Shown: positions 35,574 to 45,136, numbered from the stretch's first letter. The stretch: DNA of 64,000 nt from Prevotella sp. (GCA_017548605.1 JAFYZT010000040.1:124001-188000); one strand, 5' to 3'. Numbers and translations are program-made. The notes: generated from the sequence alone by a model not told the origin.

Positions 35574-37133
35574 TTATTCTATGATAGCGGGTAGTGAGAT
35601 AGTGAATTTTGTACCTTTGCCAAGGTCGCTTTCCACTTTGATTTCTCCATCGTGAAGGTCGACGATTTTCTTGACGTAAGCCAGTCCTAATCCGAATCCT
35701 TTCACGTCGTGAACATTTCCAGTGTGTACCCGGTAGAATTTATCAAATATTTTTTTGAGGTTTTCTTTCTTGATTCCTATGCCATCATCAGCAATGGAGC
35801 AGAATAGCCGGTCTTTGTCATTCCAAGTATGTATAGTGAGGTTTACCGGTTTTTCCGGTTTCCTATACTTGATGGCGTTGTCCATGAGGTTATATATCAT
35901 GTTGGTGAAATGCACCTCGTCAACATAGATAGCCGAGTCGACCGCTTCAATATCAACATTAATCTTACCGCCCGTATGTTCCACACGCAGTTGGAAAGAA
36001 TGTGCCGCATTTTCCACCAGTTCGTTGAGGTCCAGTTCTTTTCGCTTGAACACTGCTTTTTTTCTGTCGAACATGGACATCTGCAACACTTTTTCTACCA
36101 GGAAGCGCAGTCGTTTCGACTCATCGCCGATAACTCCGCCCACATGTTTAAGCATGGCAGGTGACTTTGTCAGGGCATCATCGTTGAGCATTTGTGCTGC
36201 GAGAGAAATGCTGGAGATAGGTGTCTTTAATTCATGCGTCATATTGTTGATAAAGTCATTCTTTATCTCAGAATACCGTTTTTGTCGGAAGATGACAACG
36301 ATGGTAAAGAGGAATGTTACGAGAAGTATGATGGTGAATACGATAGAAGGAATGAGGAATTTCACGCTGGAGAAGATATAGCTGTCCATGTCGGGGAAAT
36401 GAATTCGCATCATTCCCATTTTGTTTGCCGGGTCATTACGGAAAAGAGCCATCTCGTAGCCATTTTCTTCTCCTTCGTCAGAATAGTCTGGGCAACGGTA
36501 CACTTCCCTTCCATCCTGTGTAGATACGGTGAAGTGGTAGGGAATATTGATCCCATTGTTTATAAGTTCCACCTTAAGGTCTTGGTCGAGCAGTTTGAAG
36601 TTTACCCTTTCACGCAGCGGTTTTTCCGAAGCCGAATAAAGGATGTTCATTACCACCCTGTCGAGTAGAGCCTTTTGGTAGACATATCTGTTTCTAACAA
36701 TCTCTTTCATCGACTGGCTTGCCTGTGACAATGTGTTCTTGTCGCTATAAAGAATCATAGCTTTCGGCATGGTCGACGGTTTGAGTCGAGACGTTTTCAT
36801 TTGGAATGAAGAATAGACATTTCCCTGTTCATCGGTGACACTGAACTGATGTGACTGTTGTAAAAGAGTGTCACCATCCACGGCGATGAGAGAGAGAGAG
36901 TCTGCCTGTTGAGCGCGGCGTTCCGTTTCGTTGACGTCATGTTCGAGGTATCGCAGTGTCTCGTTGAGTTCAAGGTTTTTCGAGGCCTGGTTGAGAGATC
37001 GGTTAACCGACTCGTCAAACTGTTCCTTTTTCATCCTTGCCATTTGTTGGATGTATTTCAATTGGAGGAAGATGAGAGCGAGGAACGAGAACCCCATGAT
37101 TACTGCGATGCTCCAGATTGTTTTTTTCGTCAT
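35574..37133 (-). CDS. rprX: Sensor histidine kinase RprX
   Basis: 519 residues. An N-terminal membrane helix (about 7-27), a periplasmic domain of about 235 residues and a second helix (VKFLIPSIVFTIILLVTFLFTIVVIF) precede the kinase core: H-box NNMTHELKTPISS, N-box NLMDNAIKYRKP, G1 DDGIGI and G2 GFGLGLAYV. It phosphorylates RprY, encoded next. A TATCTTTG element at 37163-37170 lies about 30 bases upstream. The pairing and order match RprXY of Bacteroides fragilis. Confidence 0.92.
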   Translation of the reverse strand: MTKKTIWSIAVIMGFSFLALIFLQLKYIQQMARMKKEQFDESVNRSLNQASKNLELNETLRYLEHDVNETERRAQQADSLSLIAVDGDTLLQQSHQFSVTDEQGNVYSSFQMKTSRLKPSTMPKAMILYSDKNTLSQASQSMKEIVRNRYVYQKALLDRVVMNILYSASEKPLRERVNFKLLDQDLKVELINNGINIPYHFTVSTQDGREVYRCPDYSDEGEENGYEMALFRNDPANKMGMMRIHFPDMDSYIFSSVKFLIPSIVFTIILLVTFLFTIVVIFRQKRYSEIKNDFINNMTHELKTPISSISLAAQMLNDDALTKSPAMLKHVGGVIGDESKRLRFLVEKVLQMSMFDRKKAVFKRKELDLNELVENAAHSFQLRVEHTGGKINVDIEAVDSAIYVDEVHFTNMIYNLMDNAIKYRKPEKPVNLTIHTWNDKDRLFCSIADDGIGIKKENLKKIFDKFYRVHTGNVHDVKGFGLGLAYVKKIVDLHDGEIKVESDLGKGTKFTISLPAIIE

Positions 37134-37162
37134 ATGCTAACGATGTTTTTTTATTTCTAACG

Positions 37163-37170
37163 CAAAGATA
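37163..37170 (-). promoter_or_regulatory. Bacteroidetes -7 element for rprXY
   Basis: Minus strand TATCTTTG, exact TAnnTTTG match; no clear -33 element. Confidence 0.5.
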
Positions 37171-37290
37171 AGAGAAATCTTAATTTTCTAACATTTAATC
37201 GTTAAGAATTAGATGGAAATTTTGTTAAATTAACTTTTTATATTTAATTTAGTTGACAATTATTAAGTATATAGTTGTATTAGGGAGATA

Positions 37291-37330
37291 AAGGAAGGGA
37301 AAAGAAGGGAAAAGAAGGGAAAAGAAGGGA
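37291..37330 (+). repeat. Period-10 array (AAGAAGGGAA), four units
   Basis: AGGAAGGGAA then three exact copies of AAGAAGGGAA. It lies between the rprX promoter and the terminator of the EF-G paralog; the rest of 37134-37391 is AT-rich without a gene. Confidence 0.8.
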
Positions 37331-37343
37331 AAGGACAAAAGAA

Positions 37344-37370
37344 AAGGCAGTCCTTTGTGAGGACTGCCTT
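37344..37370. terminator. Terminator after the EF-G paralog
   Basis: Perfect 11-base stem AAGGCAGTCCT / AGGACTGCCTT with a TTGTG loop, followed on the minus strand by TTCTTTTG. Confidence 0.8.
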
Positions 37371-37391
37371 AAAATAATATCAAGGGAATAA

Positions 37392-39548
37392 TTAGTCTTC
37401 CTGCTGTTCAGCTTCGTGCTCTTTGATAAGGTTCTGCTGAATATCATTGGGCACTAGTTCATAGCTTGAGAACTTGGTGGTGAAGGAAGCGCGTCCACCA
37501 GTGAGCGAACTGAGAGCTATGGAGTAGCTTGCCAGTTCCTTGAGAGGTATCTTGGCTGAAAGCTTTTGGTATCCCGCTTCACTGTCCATACCCATAATGA
37601 TGGCGCGTCGTCCTTGCAAGTCGCTCATCACGTCGCCCATATAGTCACCCGGCACGAGAACCTCGAGGTCGTAAATGGGTTCGAGCACCTTTGGTCCTGC
37701 CTCTTTGAATGCCATGGAGAACGCATTACGGGCAGCAAGCATGAAGGAGAGTTCGTTAGAATCCACCGGGTGCATCTTACCATCGTACACCACGACGCGG
37801 ACATCGCGAGCATAACTACCAGTGAGCGGTCCCTGCTCCATACGTTCCATGACACCCTTGAGAATGGCCGGCATGAAACGGAGGTCGATGGCACCACCGA
37901 CGACAGAGTTGAGGAATACCAGTTTTCCGCCCCATTCAAGGTCGATTTCCTCTTTGCTCTTGATGTTCATCTTGTATTCCTGACCACCGAACTTATAGAC
38001 CACGGGATCCGGCATGCCTTCGGTATAGGGCTCTACGATGAGGTGTACCTCACCAAACTGTCCTGCACCACCCGACTGTTTCTTGTGACGATAGTCAGCC
38101 CGTGCCGCCTTGGTGATGGTCTCACGGTAAGGAATCTTCGGTTCCTCGTATTTCACTTGAATCTTATCATTGTTTTCGAGGCGCCATTTCAGCGTACGGA
38201 GGTGGAATTCACCCTGACCGTGAATGATGGTCTGTTTGAGTTCCTTACTCATTTCCACCACCCATGTGGGATCTTCCTGACGCATGCGGAGCACTGCCGC
38301 CATGAGTTTTTCCATTTCGCTTTCGTTCACCGCCTTGATGGCACGCGAATACTTCGAGTTAGGATACTGAATGAAATTGAACTGGTTTTCCACGTCCTTG
38401 GCATTGAGCGTGTTACCTGTCTTCACGTCTTTCAGTTTGACGGTGCTACCGATATCACCTGCACAGAGTTCGTCAACAGCGATGCGGTTGGCACCTGCGC
38501 TGGCATAAATCTGTCCGATGCGCTCTTTCGAGCCGCGGTCAGCATTGGTCAGGTCGTCACCCGGCTTCACCGTACCGCTCATCACTTTGAAGTAGCTCAC
38601 TTCGCCAATGTGCGGTTCCATACCAGTCTTGAAGAAGAAGAGCGACACAGGTGCGTCGGCCTTGGGAGCCACCTCTTCGCCTTTTGCATTTTTGACAGGA
38701 GGCATCTCATCAACAAAGGGCACCACGTTTCCGAGGAACTCCATGAGGCGGCGTACGCCCATGTCTTTTCCTCCGCAGACGCAGAATACAGGGAATATAC
38801 TCCTTGTGACAAGTCCCTTGCGGATACCTTCGCGCATCTCATCCTCGGTAAGGTCTTCCTCTTCGAAGAATTTCTCCATCAGCGCATCGTCATTGCCTGC
38901 AGCAGCTTCGATGAGAGCAGCATGCAGTTCCTGTGCCTTATCCATCTGGTCAGCCGGAATCTCCTCAATAGTGGGTGCTCCGCCTTCCGGTTTCCATGTA
39001 TATTTTTTCATGGTGAGCACATCGATGAGGGAGTTGAAGCCCGGTCCTGTTTCGATAGGATACTGTACCTCGACACATTTGGAACCGTAAATCTCGCGCA
39101 TGTTCGACATGATGGTGTCAAAGTCGCAATGCTCGCGGTCAAGTTGGTTAATGAGGAAAATGACCGGCTTGCCGATTTTTTCCGTATTGCGGAAAGCATT
39201 CATCGTACCCACTTCAGGTCCGTACTGTCCGTTAACCACGATAAGAGCCTGATCTGTAACGTTGAGTGCTGTGATGGTACCTCCGACGAAGTCGTCAGAA
39301 CCCGGGCAGTCGATAAAATTCAGTTTCTTACCATTCCACTCAGCATGGAAAACCGTTGGGAACACGGAATAGCCATATTCCTGTTCAACGGGGAAGTAGT
39401 CGCTGACCGTATTTTTCGCTTCTACTGAACCACGACGTTTGATAACACCAGCTTCGAAGAGCAATGACTCGGCAAGAGTAGTCTTGCCGCTACCCGCACT
39501 GCCAATGAGTGCGATGTTTTTGATTTCGTTAGTCTTATAGACTTTCAT
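37392..39548 (-). CDS. fusA2: EF-G paralog (EF-G2 type) with altered GTPase motifs
   Basis: 718 residues from the ATG at 39548 (MKVYKTNEIKNIALIGSAGSGKTTL). All five EF-G domains are present, including domain IV (KQSGGAGQFGEVHLIVEP) and the C-terminal LQGRRAIIMGMDSEAG. The G domain departs from canonical EF-G: P-loop GSAGSGKT (16-23), EYGYSV instead of RGITI in switch I (57-62), DCPGSDDF (80-87) where Ser84 replaces the catalytic His of DTPGHVDF, and NQLD (134-137) for NKxD. This fits the Bacteroides EF-G2 paralog reported to work without normal GTPase activity and to matter for gut colonisation. Own promoter and terminator, no ribosomal genes next to it. Confidence 0.88.
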   Translation of the reverse strand: MKVYKTNEIKNIALIGSAGSGKTTLAESLLFEAGVIKRRGSVEAKNTVSDYFPVEQEYGYSVFPTVFHAEWNGKKLNFIDCPGSDDFVGGTITALNVTDQALIVVNGQYGPEVGTMNAFRNTEKIGKPVIFLINQLDREHCDFDTIMSNMREIYGSKCVEVQYPIETGPGFNSLIDVLTMKKYTWKPEGGAPTIEEIPADQMDKAQELHAALIEAAAGNDDALMEKFFEEEDLTEDEMREGIRKGLVTRSIFPVFCVCGGKDMGVRRLMEFLGNVVPFVDEMPPVKNAKGEEVAPKADAPVSLFFFKTGMEPHIGEVSYFKVMSGTVKPGDDLTNADRGSKERIGQIYASAGANRIAVDELCAGDIGSTVKLKDVKTGNTLNAKDVENQFNFIQYPNSKYSRAIKAVNESEMEKLMAAVLRMRQEDPTWVVEMSKELKQTIIHGQGEFHLRTLKWRLENNDKIQVKYEEPKIPYRETITKAARADYRHKKQSGGAGQFGEVHLIVEPYTEGMPDPVVYKFGGQEYKMNIKSKEEIDLEWGGKLVFLNSVVGGAIDLRFMPAILKGVMERMEQGPLTGSYARDVRVVVYDGKMHPVDSNELSFMLAARNAFSMAFKEAGPKVLEPIYDLEVLVPGDYMGDVMSDLQGRRAIIMGMDSEAGYQKLSAKIPLKELASYSIALSSLTGGRASFTTKFSSYELVPNDIQQNLIKEHEAEQQED

Positions 39549-39582
39549 AAAGTTGTATAGGTTTAAGTGATTTATGTATATT

Positions 39583-39600
39583 TGTTTTGTATCAAAAACA
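39583..39600. promoter_or_regulatory. Inverted repeat in the EF-G paralog leader
   Basis: TGTTTT, six bases, AAAACA: a perfect 6-base dyad between the predicted transcription start and the start codon at 39548. It could be an operator or a weak RNA stem; low confidence. Confidence 0.3.
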
Positions 39601-39621
39601 GGGTTTTTCAAAATTTGGGCA

Positions 39622-39653
39622 CTAAAGTACGCATTTTTTGATGAACAGCCAAA
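39622..39653 (-). promoter_or_regulatory. Promoter of the EF-G paralog (TTTG-N20-TACTTTAG)
   Basis: Minus strand TTTG at 39653-39650, 20 bases, TACTTTAG at 39629-39622 (one mismatch to TAnnTTTG). Confidence 0.6.
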
Positions 39654-39692
39654 AAAAATGTCGGAAAACCTAATATCTTTTAATATTATTAG

Positions 39693-39700
39693 TATTTTTG
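39693..39700 (+). promoter_or_regulatory. Bacteroidetes -7 element for hemW
   Basis: TATTTTTG, exact TAnnTTTG match, 65 bases before the hemW start; the surroundings are AT-rich, so chance matches are possible. Confidence 0.4.
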
Positions 39701-39765
39701 TAAGACTAAAAAATCAAAATATTAAAAAAACCAAAGAACAAAGGTTATTATTTACATGAATCATC

Positions 39766-40932
39766 ATGTATAATCAACAATATCGTTGGTCATCGGTGTA
39801 TGTACACGTTCCTTTTTGTGCCAGTCGGTGCGTGTATTGCGGGTTCTATTCCACTGTGGGAAGTGGTTTGGAAACAGACTATGTGTCGGCTATGGAGCAA
39901 GAGTTGTCGTTGCGAGCCGATTACCTTCCGAAAGAATACCCCATCCGCACCATATACTTTGGCGGCGGCACCCCATCGCAGCTATCTCCCACCCTTTTGG
40001 CGCGCATGTTACGTAGTATCAATGACCAGATTGTATTACCTCGTAACCATGGCAGTGCCGTAGAAGAGTTGACCATCGAGTGTAACCCTGATGATGTGGA
40101 TATGCCCTTAGCCATCTCCCTTCGTGCTATGGGTGTGAACCGTGTCAGTTTAGGTATTCAGACCTTCGATGAAGCTCGTTTGCATTTTCTTCATCGCCGC
40201 CATACTGCCCATGAGGCCGTAGAGGCCATATCCCATTTGCGATCCGCCGGCATTGACAACATCAGCATTGACTTAATGTTTGGTTTTCCCGATGAAACCA
40301 TAGAAGATTGGGAGCACGACATCGAGTGTGCTCTGTCATTACGACCTTCACACCTCTCCGCATACGGGCTGACCTATGAAGAAGGCACCCCTTTGGAACG
40401 GTTGTTACGCGAGGGAAGGGTGAACGCTATCGACGAAGAAGTCAGCCGTGACATGTATGATGTGCTGTGCACCCGTTTGAATGATGCCGGCTATGAACAA
40501 TATGAAATCAGCAATTTCGCACTTCCCAATAGGCGCAGCATCCATAACAGCGGATACTGGAGCGGTGTTCCTTACCTTGGCATAGGAGCCGCCGCACACA
40601 GTTACGACGGTGTTAGCCGTCAATGGAACGTGAGCGATTTACGGCAGTATATTGAGCAGGTGGGTCATGGTGTCGTGCCCATGGAGCGTGAGGTATTGGA
40701 TGAGCCTACACTCTGGGATGACATGATAGTTACCGCCCTACGCACATGCGAGGGCATCTCTCTCGACCATGTTCGTAAGGTATTTGGAGATGAATATTTG
40801 CAATTCCTGCTCCAAACATCGCAATCGTATCTGGAACATGGTTTATTAAAGATAGATGACAACCATCTCCATTTAACTCATGAAGGCATCCATGTGAGCG
40901 ACATGATAGTGTCGGAACTTATGAAAGATTAA
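39766..40932 (+). CDS. hemW: Radical SAM heme chaperone HemW
   Basis: 388 residues. Cys18, Cys22 and Cys25 in FCASRCVYCGF bind the radical-SAM [4Fe-4S] cluster; the fourth small residue (CGF rather than CxxC-C) and the lack of a coproporphyrinogen-binding N-terminal extension mark HemW rather than HemN. GGGTPSQL, ECNPDD, NRVSLGIQTF and HLSAYGLTYEEGTPL are family segments. HemW is thought to insert heme into target proteins. The stop codon is part of a period-8 repeat that fills the gap to the GH43 gene. Confidence 0.9.
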   Translation: MYNQQYRWSSVYVHVPFCASRCVYCGFYSTVGSGLETDYVSAMEQELSLRADYLPKEYPIRTIYFGGGTPSQLSPTLLARMLRSINDQIVLPRNHGSAVEELTIECNPDDVDMPLAISLRAMGVNRVSLGIQTFDEARLHFLHRRHTAHEAVEAISHLRSAGIDNISIDLMFGFPDETIEDWEHDIECALSLRPSHLSAYGLTYEEGTPLERLLREGRVNAIDEEVSRDMYDVLCTRLNDAGYEQYEISNFALPNRRSIHNSGYWSGVPYLGIGAAAHSYDGVSRQWNVSDLRQYIEQVGHGVVPMEREVLDEPTLWDDMIVTALRTCEGISLDHVRKVFGDEYLQFLLQTSQSYLEHGLLKIDDNHLHLTHEGIHVSDMIVSELMKD

Positions 40933-40957
40933 AAAATTAAAAGATTAAAAGATATTA
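40926..40957 (+). repeat. Period-8 array (RRATTAAA) at the hemW end
   Basis: AGATTAAA, AAATTAAA, AGATTAAA, AGATATTA, covering the hemW stop and ending one base before the GH43 start region. Same unit as 33610-33673. Confidence 0.75.
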
Positions 40958-40958
40958 T

Positions 40959-42635
40959 ATGAACAAACGAATTATGAAACCGATCTACACATTAAAGGCG
41001 TTGGTATTATTGCTATTTATGGCCATGCCTGTCATCACATTCGGGCAATACCGTTCCGAAGTATGGTCACCCGATAATGGGGACGGCACCTACACCAACC
41101 CCGTGATAAATGCCGATTATTCTGACCCCGACGTGTGTGTGGGAGCCAGTGGCGAGGATTATTACATGACCGCCTCATCGTTTCAATGTGTTCCCGGCCT
41201 ACCGATTCTCCATTCCAAAGACTTAGTGAACTGGGAGATTGTGGGCTATGCCCTGAAAGAGTTGTATGCCGGTAATCCCGAAATGGTGGAACATTTCAAC
41301 GTTCCCCGTCATGGAGAAGGCGTATGGGCACCCTCCATCCGTTATCACAATGGTTTGTACTACATCTATTGGGGTGACCCCGATTTCGGTGTTTATGTGG
41401 TGAAGACAACAGATCCCGCAGGTGAGTGGGACCCACCTGTGTGCGTTCTGAAGGGCAAGGGATATATCGACACCACTCCCTTGTGGGATGATGACGGCCG
41501 CTGTTATTTGGTAAACGGCTGGGCCAATTCACGCGCCAAATTCGCCTCAATATTGACCGTTCGCGAGTTGTCGGCAGACGGCATGCGCGTTATCGGTCAA
41601 CCCGTGATTGTATTCGACGGCAACGGCACGGAGAACCGGACCTGTGAAGGACCAAAGTTCTACAAACGTGACGGATGGTATTGGATTATGTGTCCTGCCG
41701 GCGGTGTACCCACCGGTTTTCAATTAGCCATGCGCTCAAAATCACCATACGGTCCATACGAGAGCAAAGTGGTGTTGTCCCAGGGCAAGACACAGATTAA
41801 CGGTCCCCACCAAGGCGGTTGGGTACACACCAAATACGGAGAGGACTGGTTTATCCATTTCCAAGACAAAGGAGCCTATGGCAGGGTTGTCCACTTAAAC
41901 CCTGTGGACTGGAGCAGTGGTTGGCCCATCATGGGTAGGAAAGGTGAACCCGTGACCACCTATAAGAAACCCCAATCATCATCGACTGTTATCGTAAATC
42001 CCGTTGAGAGCGACGAATTCAACACCCCCGTCATGGGTAAGCAGTGGCAGTGGCATGCCAACTATGACGAAAAATACGGTATGGCCACCGCCTTCGGCAC
42101 TTTCCGCATCTACAGCTATAAGTTGTCAGACGGATGGAAGAATTTCTGGGAGATTCCCAATCTGTTGTTGCAGAAAACCCCAGCCGACCATTTCACGGTA
42201 ACTGCCAAGCTACGTTTGACCTCTAAGGCAGACGGTCAGTTTGGCGGGTTAGTAATGATGGGGCTTGACTATTCCGCCCTTGTGGTAAGGCGTACAGGCA
42301 AAGCCTTTGAGTTGGTTCAAATGACTTGCCACGGAGCCGACAAGGGCAAGGCACAGGCAGAAACTGTCCTCGCCACGTTGAAACCCTCCGCTGAAGACAA
42401 GATAGACTATAAACCTGGCATCCACAAAGACATATTCCTTCGTATGAAGGTGAATGACAGTAAATTACGTTTCAGTTACAGCCAAGATGGCAAAACGTTT
42501 ACCGACTGCGGCGAAGCTTTTACTATGCGTGAAGGCAAATGGATAGGAGCTAAGTTCGGCTTTGTTTGTGCCGAGAGCGATGCCCAGAGCGACCGCGGTT
42601 GGGTGGAAGCCGACTGGATCAGAGTGACGAAGTAA
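40959..42635 (+). CDS. GH43 glycoside hydrolase, secreted (beta-xylosidase/arabinofuranosidase type)
   Basis: 558 residues with a signal peptide (about 1-29, ending VITFG). The five-bladed propeller has the GH43 residues: general base Asp in NADYSDPDV near 55, the pKa-setting Asp in GYIDTTPLWDD, and the acid Glu in CEGPKF. A C-terminal beta-sandwich (about 345-558) matches the GH43 C2 domain found in beta-xylosidases. It likely trims xylan or arabinoxylan oligosaccharides. No SusC/D pair is nearby, so it is not part of a classical polysaccharide-utilisation locus in this window. Confidence 0.88.
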   Translation: MNKRIMKPIYTLKALVLLLFMAMPVITFGQYRSEVWSPDNGDGTYTNPVINADYSDPDVCVGASGEDYYMTASSFQCVPGLPILHSKDLVNWEIVGYALKELYAGNPEMVEHFNVPRHGEGVWAPSIRYHNGLYYIYWGDPDFGVYVVKTTDPAGEWDPPVCVLKGKGYIDTTPLWDDDGRCYLVNGWANSRAKFASILTVRELSADGMRVIGQPVIVFDGNGTENRTCEGPKFYKRDGWYWIMCPAGGVPTGFQLAMRSKSPYGPYESKVVLSQGKTQINGPHQGGWVHTKYGEDWFIHFQDKGAYGRVVHLNPVDWSSGWPIMGRKGEPVTTYKKPQSSSTVIVNPVESDEFNTPVMGKQWQWHANYDEKYGMATAFGTFRIYSYKLSDGWKNFWEIPNLLLQKTPADHFTVTAKLRLTSKADGQFGGLVMMGLDYSALVVRRTGKAFELVQMTCHGADKGKAQAETVLATLKPSAEDKIDYKPGIHKDIFLRMKVNDSKLRFSYSQDGKTFTDCGEAFTMREGKWIGAKFGFVCAESDAQSDRGWVEADWIRVTK

Positions 42636-42638
42636 GGG

Positions 42639-44117
42639 CTAATGAAATCTCTGTTTCAGATATTGCATCAGTCTTGTTTTCTTTTTCAAGGACTGGAAGG
42701 ATAAGAAAGCGCTTATTCCGGCAAGAATCAGTCCCAGTGTATAATATAAAATACTTTCTTCCATCCATGAAAGCGCATAGGCCAACAGGCCTATGGGTAA
42801 TTGCCGTGCTGCCATGTTCATGACCCTTGTGGAGAACTTAAACCCATATTTCACACGCATGCAAGCAGCAAGCATGATGAAATCAACCACCGACATAACT
42901 GCCAGCGCCACACCCGTGCCGAACAACCCCCACATGTTGAATCCTATGATGCTCATGATGATGATGCCTACGGCATAGAACCCCTCGATAAACAAGTAGA
43001 AAAGAGAATCGCCTTTGGCCAAGGGTATATATGAGAGAGGCAGTTTTATCGCTCTCATATATAATGCCAATACTGACACCTGCACCATGGGCACCACTCC
43101 GACAAACCGTCCTGAGAAAAGCAGCGGCACCAATATGGGCAGGAAGATGATGAGCATCACCAACAATGGAGCCACGATAAGCAGCGACACTTCTATTTGT
43201 TTGTTTACCAACAAATTAAACGACCTATTATCATCGTTTACCGCAGAGATACGAGGAAAATAATCCGTTTCCATGGCCGCAAAGACCATTCCCCCATACG
43301 TCATACTTATCATATAGCCCGCATTATACAGGCCGAGTATTTCCAATGACCCGTTATTATTTAGAAACGACCTAATGACAAATTCAGCGAGCGACCCCAT
43401 GAGCAGAGCCACCACAAAGCCCACTCCAAGGCGTATCATGCCCCACCCTTCGTGCAGAAAAGATTTTCCAAACGACAGCCGTAGCGGAAACATACGCCAA
43501 GAATAGGCTATAGTTAGCACCATCAATGTCAGAGCCATGAGAACCAACGAAGGGATGATACCCGACTCGCCAAGATAGAAATAGAGAGGTACGGAGATGA
43601 GCAAAGCCAACAGGACATGGAAAACCGAAATGGAAGCCAAGGACTTCAGTTGTCTTGTTCCTTTCATGACAGCCATTTCTCCACCTGTGATGGCGGTGAG
43701 TCCGATAACTGGCGACAACAACACATAGTGCAGCGTGTGATTTCCCCATGAGAACGTCCAATTGTTAAGGAAAGGACTGAGAATGATACAAAGCACCGTT
43801 CCGATGATGGCCGTCACAATACTCCACGACCTGATGAGTTTCACAGTGTGCGCCATCTGTTTCTTATCACCGTTCTGATAAGCATCGGACATATTCCTCA
43901 CACCGCTGGTCTGTATTCCCAATCCCGTGGCGTCGGACATCATTTTCGTGGTGGAATTGAAAAGCGACACCAATCCCATGCCCGAGGGTCCGAGCAGCAT
44001 AGCCACCAATTTATTTCTCACTATTCCTAAGAGAATGGTGAGAAACTGCACACCGCCGAACAGACCGGTGTACTTGATGATGTGAGAATAACTAGTATTA
44101 CCGCTGGTTTTGTGCAT
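42639..44117 (-). CDS. Wzx-type polysaccharide flippase
   Basis: 492 residues with about 12-14 membrane helices and little else. The N terminus (SYSHIIKYTGLFGGVQFLTILLGIVRNKLVAMLLGPSGMGLVSLF) is typical of O-antigen translocases of the MATE/MOP superfamily. It should flip lipid-linked repeat units to the periplasm. It ends 3 bases from the converging GH43 gene and is divergent from three glycosyltransferase genes, with which it probably forms one surface-polysaccharide locus. A TACTTTAG element at 44124-44131 ends six bases before the start codon. Confidence 0.87.
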   Translation of the reverse strand: MHKTSGNTSYSHIIKYTGLFGGVQFLTILLGIVRNKLVAMLLGPSGMGLVSLFNSTTKMMSDATGLGIQTSGVRNMSDAYQNGDKKQMAHTVKLIRSWSIVTAIIGTVLCIILSPFLNNWTFSWGNHTLHYVLLSPVIGLTAITGGEMAVMKGTRQLKSLASISVFHVLLALLISVPLYFYLGESGIIPSLVLMALTLMVLTIAYSWRMFPLRLSFGKSFLHEGWGMIRLGVGFVVALLMGSLAEFVIRSFLNNNGSLEILGLYNAGYMISMTYGGMVFAAMETDYFPRISAVNDDNRSFNLLVNKQIEVSLLIVAPLLVMLIIFLPILVPLLFSGRFVGVVPMVQVSVLALYMRAIKLPLSYIPLAKGDSLFYLFIEGFYAVGIIIMSIIGFNMWGLFGTGVALAVMSVVDFIMLAACMRVKYGFKFSTRVMNMAARQLPIGLLAYALSWMEESILYYTLGLILAGISAFLSFQSLKKKTRLMQYLKQRFH

Positions 44118-44123
44118 CTTTCA

Positions 44124-44131
44124 CTAAAGTA
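44124..44131 (-). promoter_or_regulatory. -7-like element next to the flippase start (possible leaderless transcript)
   Basis: Minus strand TACTTTAG (one mismatch), with only TGAAAG between it and the ATG at 44117. Confidence 0.35.
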
Positions 44132-44200
44132 ACGAGAAATACCTTTTATTATTTTATTATTTCATAATAAAAACATAAAAAAAGCGTTACCTAAACAACG

Positions 44201-45136
44201 ATGAAGCTGAGTGTCATTATACCAGTGTTCAATACAGAGCGTACACTGGAAGCCTGCGTTGAAAGCGTTCTGTCCCAAGGAGTGTCCGACATAGAGATTA
44301 TCCTTGTGGACGACGGTTCGGAAGACCAATCGCCCGAACTTTGTGACGCTTTGTCCGAAGCTAACGACACCATCTATGCTATTCACCAGTCCAACAGAGG
44401 TCTGTCTGCCGCCCGCAACAAAGGCATTGAGATGGCGTCAGGTGACTATATCACCTTTATCGACAGCGACGATAGTCTGGCTCCCTATACTCTTCCTGTG
44501 CTGTTAGCCCGTCTTGGTGCCCATCCCGAATACGACATTCTGGAATATCCTGTGATATGGCACTATGGCAGCGAGGACCAGCTCGTTTTGAAATTTGGCC
44601 GTCATGAATATACCGATATGCGTGACTATTGGTTGGATGGCAGTGCTTACGCCCATGCCTACTCGTGCAACAAGCTGTTCCGGAGATCATTGTTTGATGA
44701 GGTGAAATACCCGGTGGGACGTTTGTTTGAAGATGCCTACACCCTCCCCCGTTTGTTGTCCCACTGTCGTGTGGTGGCCACCACCGAGGAAGGAGCCTAT
44801 CAGTACACCTATTCACCTGAAGGAATAGTAGCAACCGCCGACGGTCACGCTCTTTCGCAGTTGCTTGAAGTACATGTGGATATGCTTGAACAATATGGTT
44901 TAACAGAGGATCCCAGCGAGTATTACGTACATGTATTAAATTTACAGTTAGATGTCTATGCCCGTACCAAGGAGCCGCCCATCCTTCCCGAATTGTCAGC
45001 CCTCACGCGCCAGTCAATCAAGCAATTGCCCGTCAACCGCAAGGGCAAGATTAAGCTAAGACTTCTGAAACTATTAGGAATCAATCGTTTATGCAAGCTA
45101 TACAGACTAAGACACACACTACATCGGAACCACTGA
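44201..45136 (+). CDS. Family 2 glycosyltransferase
   Basis: 311 residues. The GT-A fold shows MKLSVIIPVFN, LVDDGSEDQS, NRGLSAARNKGIE and the metal-binding FIDSDDS. The C-terminal part is helical and basic. It is the first of three sugar-transfer genes facing the flippase and overlaps the next gene by 46 bases. The sugar donor cannot be read from the sequence. Confidence 0.88.
   Translation: MKLSVIIPVFNTERTLEACVESVLSQGVSDIEIILVDDGSEDQSPELCDALSEANDTIYAIHQSNRGLSAARNKGIEMASGDYITFIDSDDSLAPYTLPVLLARLGAHPEYDILEYPVIWHYGSEDQLVLKFGRHEYTDMRDYWLDGSAYAHAYSCNKLFRRSLFDEVKYPVGRLFEDAYTLPRLLSHCRVVATTEEGAYQYTYSPEGIVATADGHALSQLLEVHVDMLEQYGLTEDPSEYYVHVLNLQLDVYARTKEPPILPELSALTRQSIKQLPVNRKGKIKLRLLKLLGINRLCKLYRLRHTLHRNH

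Noticed and set aside
37566-39428. A 620-codon open frame on the plus strand opposite the EF-G paralog
   Set aside because: It is antisense to a clear EF-G gene; its translation is rich in His, Phe and Cys without domains, the usual mirror of a strongly biased coding strand.
40959-42635. GH43 gene considered as part of a polysaccharide-utilisation locus
   Set aside because: No SusC/SusD pair, hybrid two-component regulator or anti-sigma system nearby.
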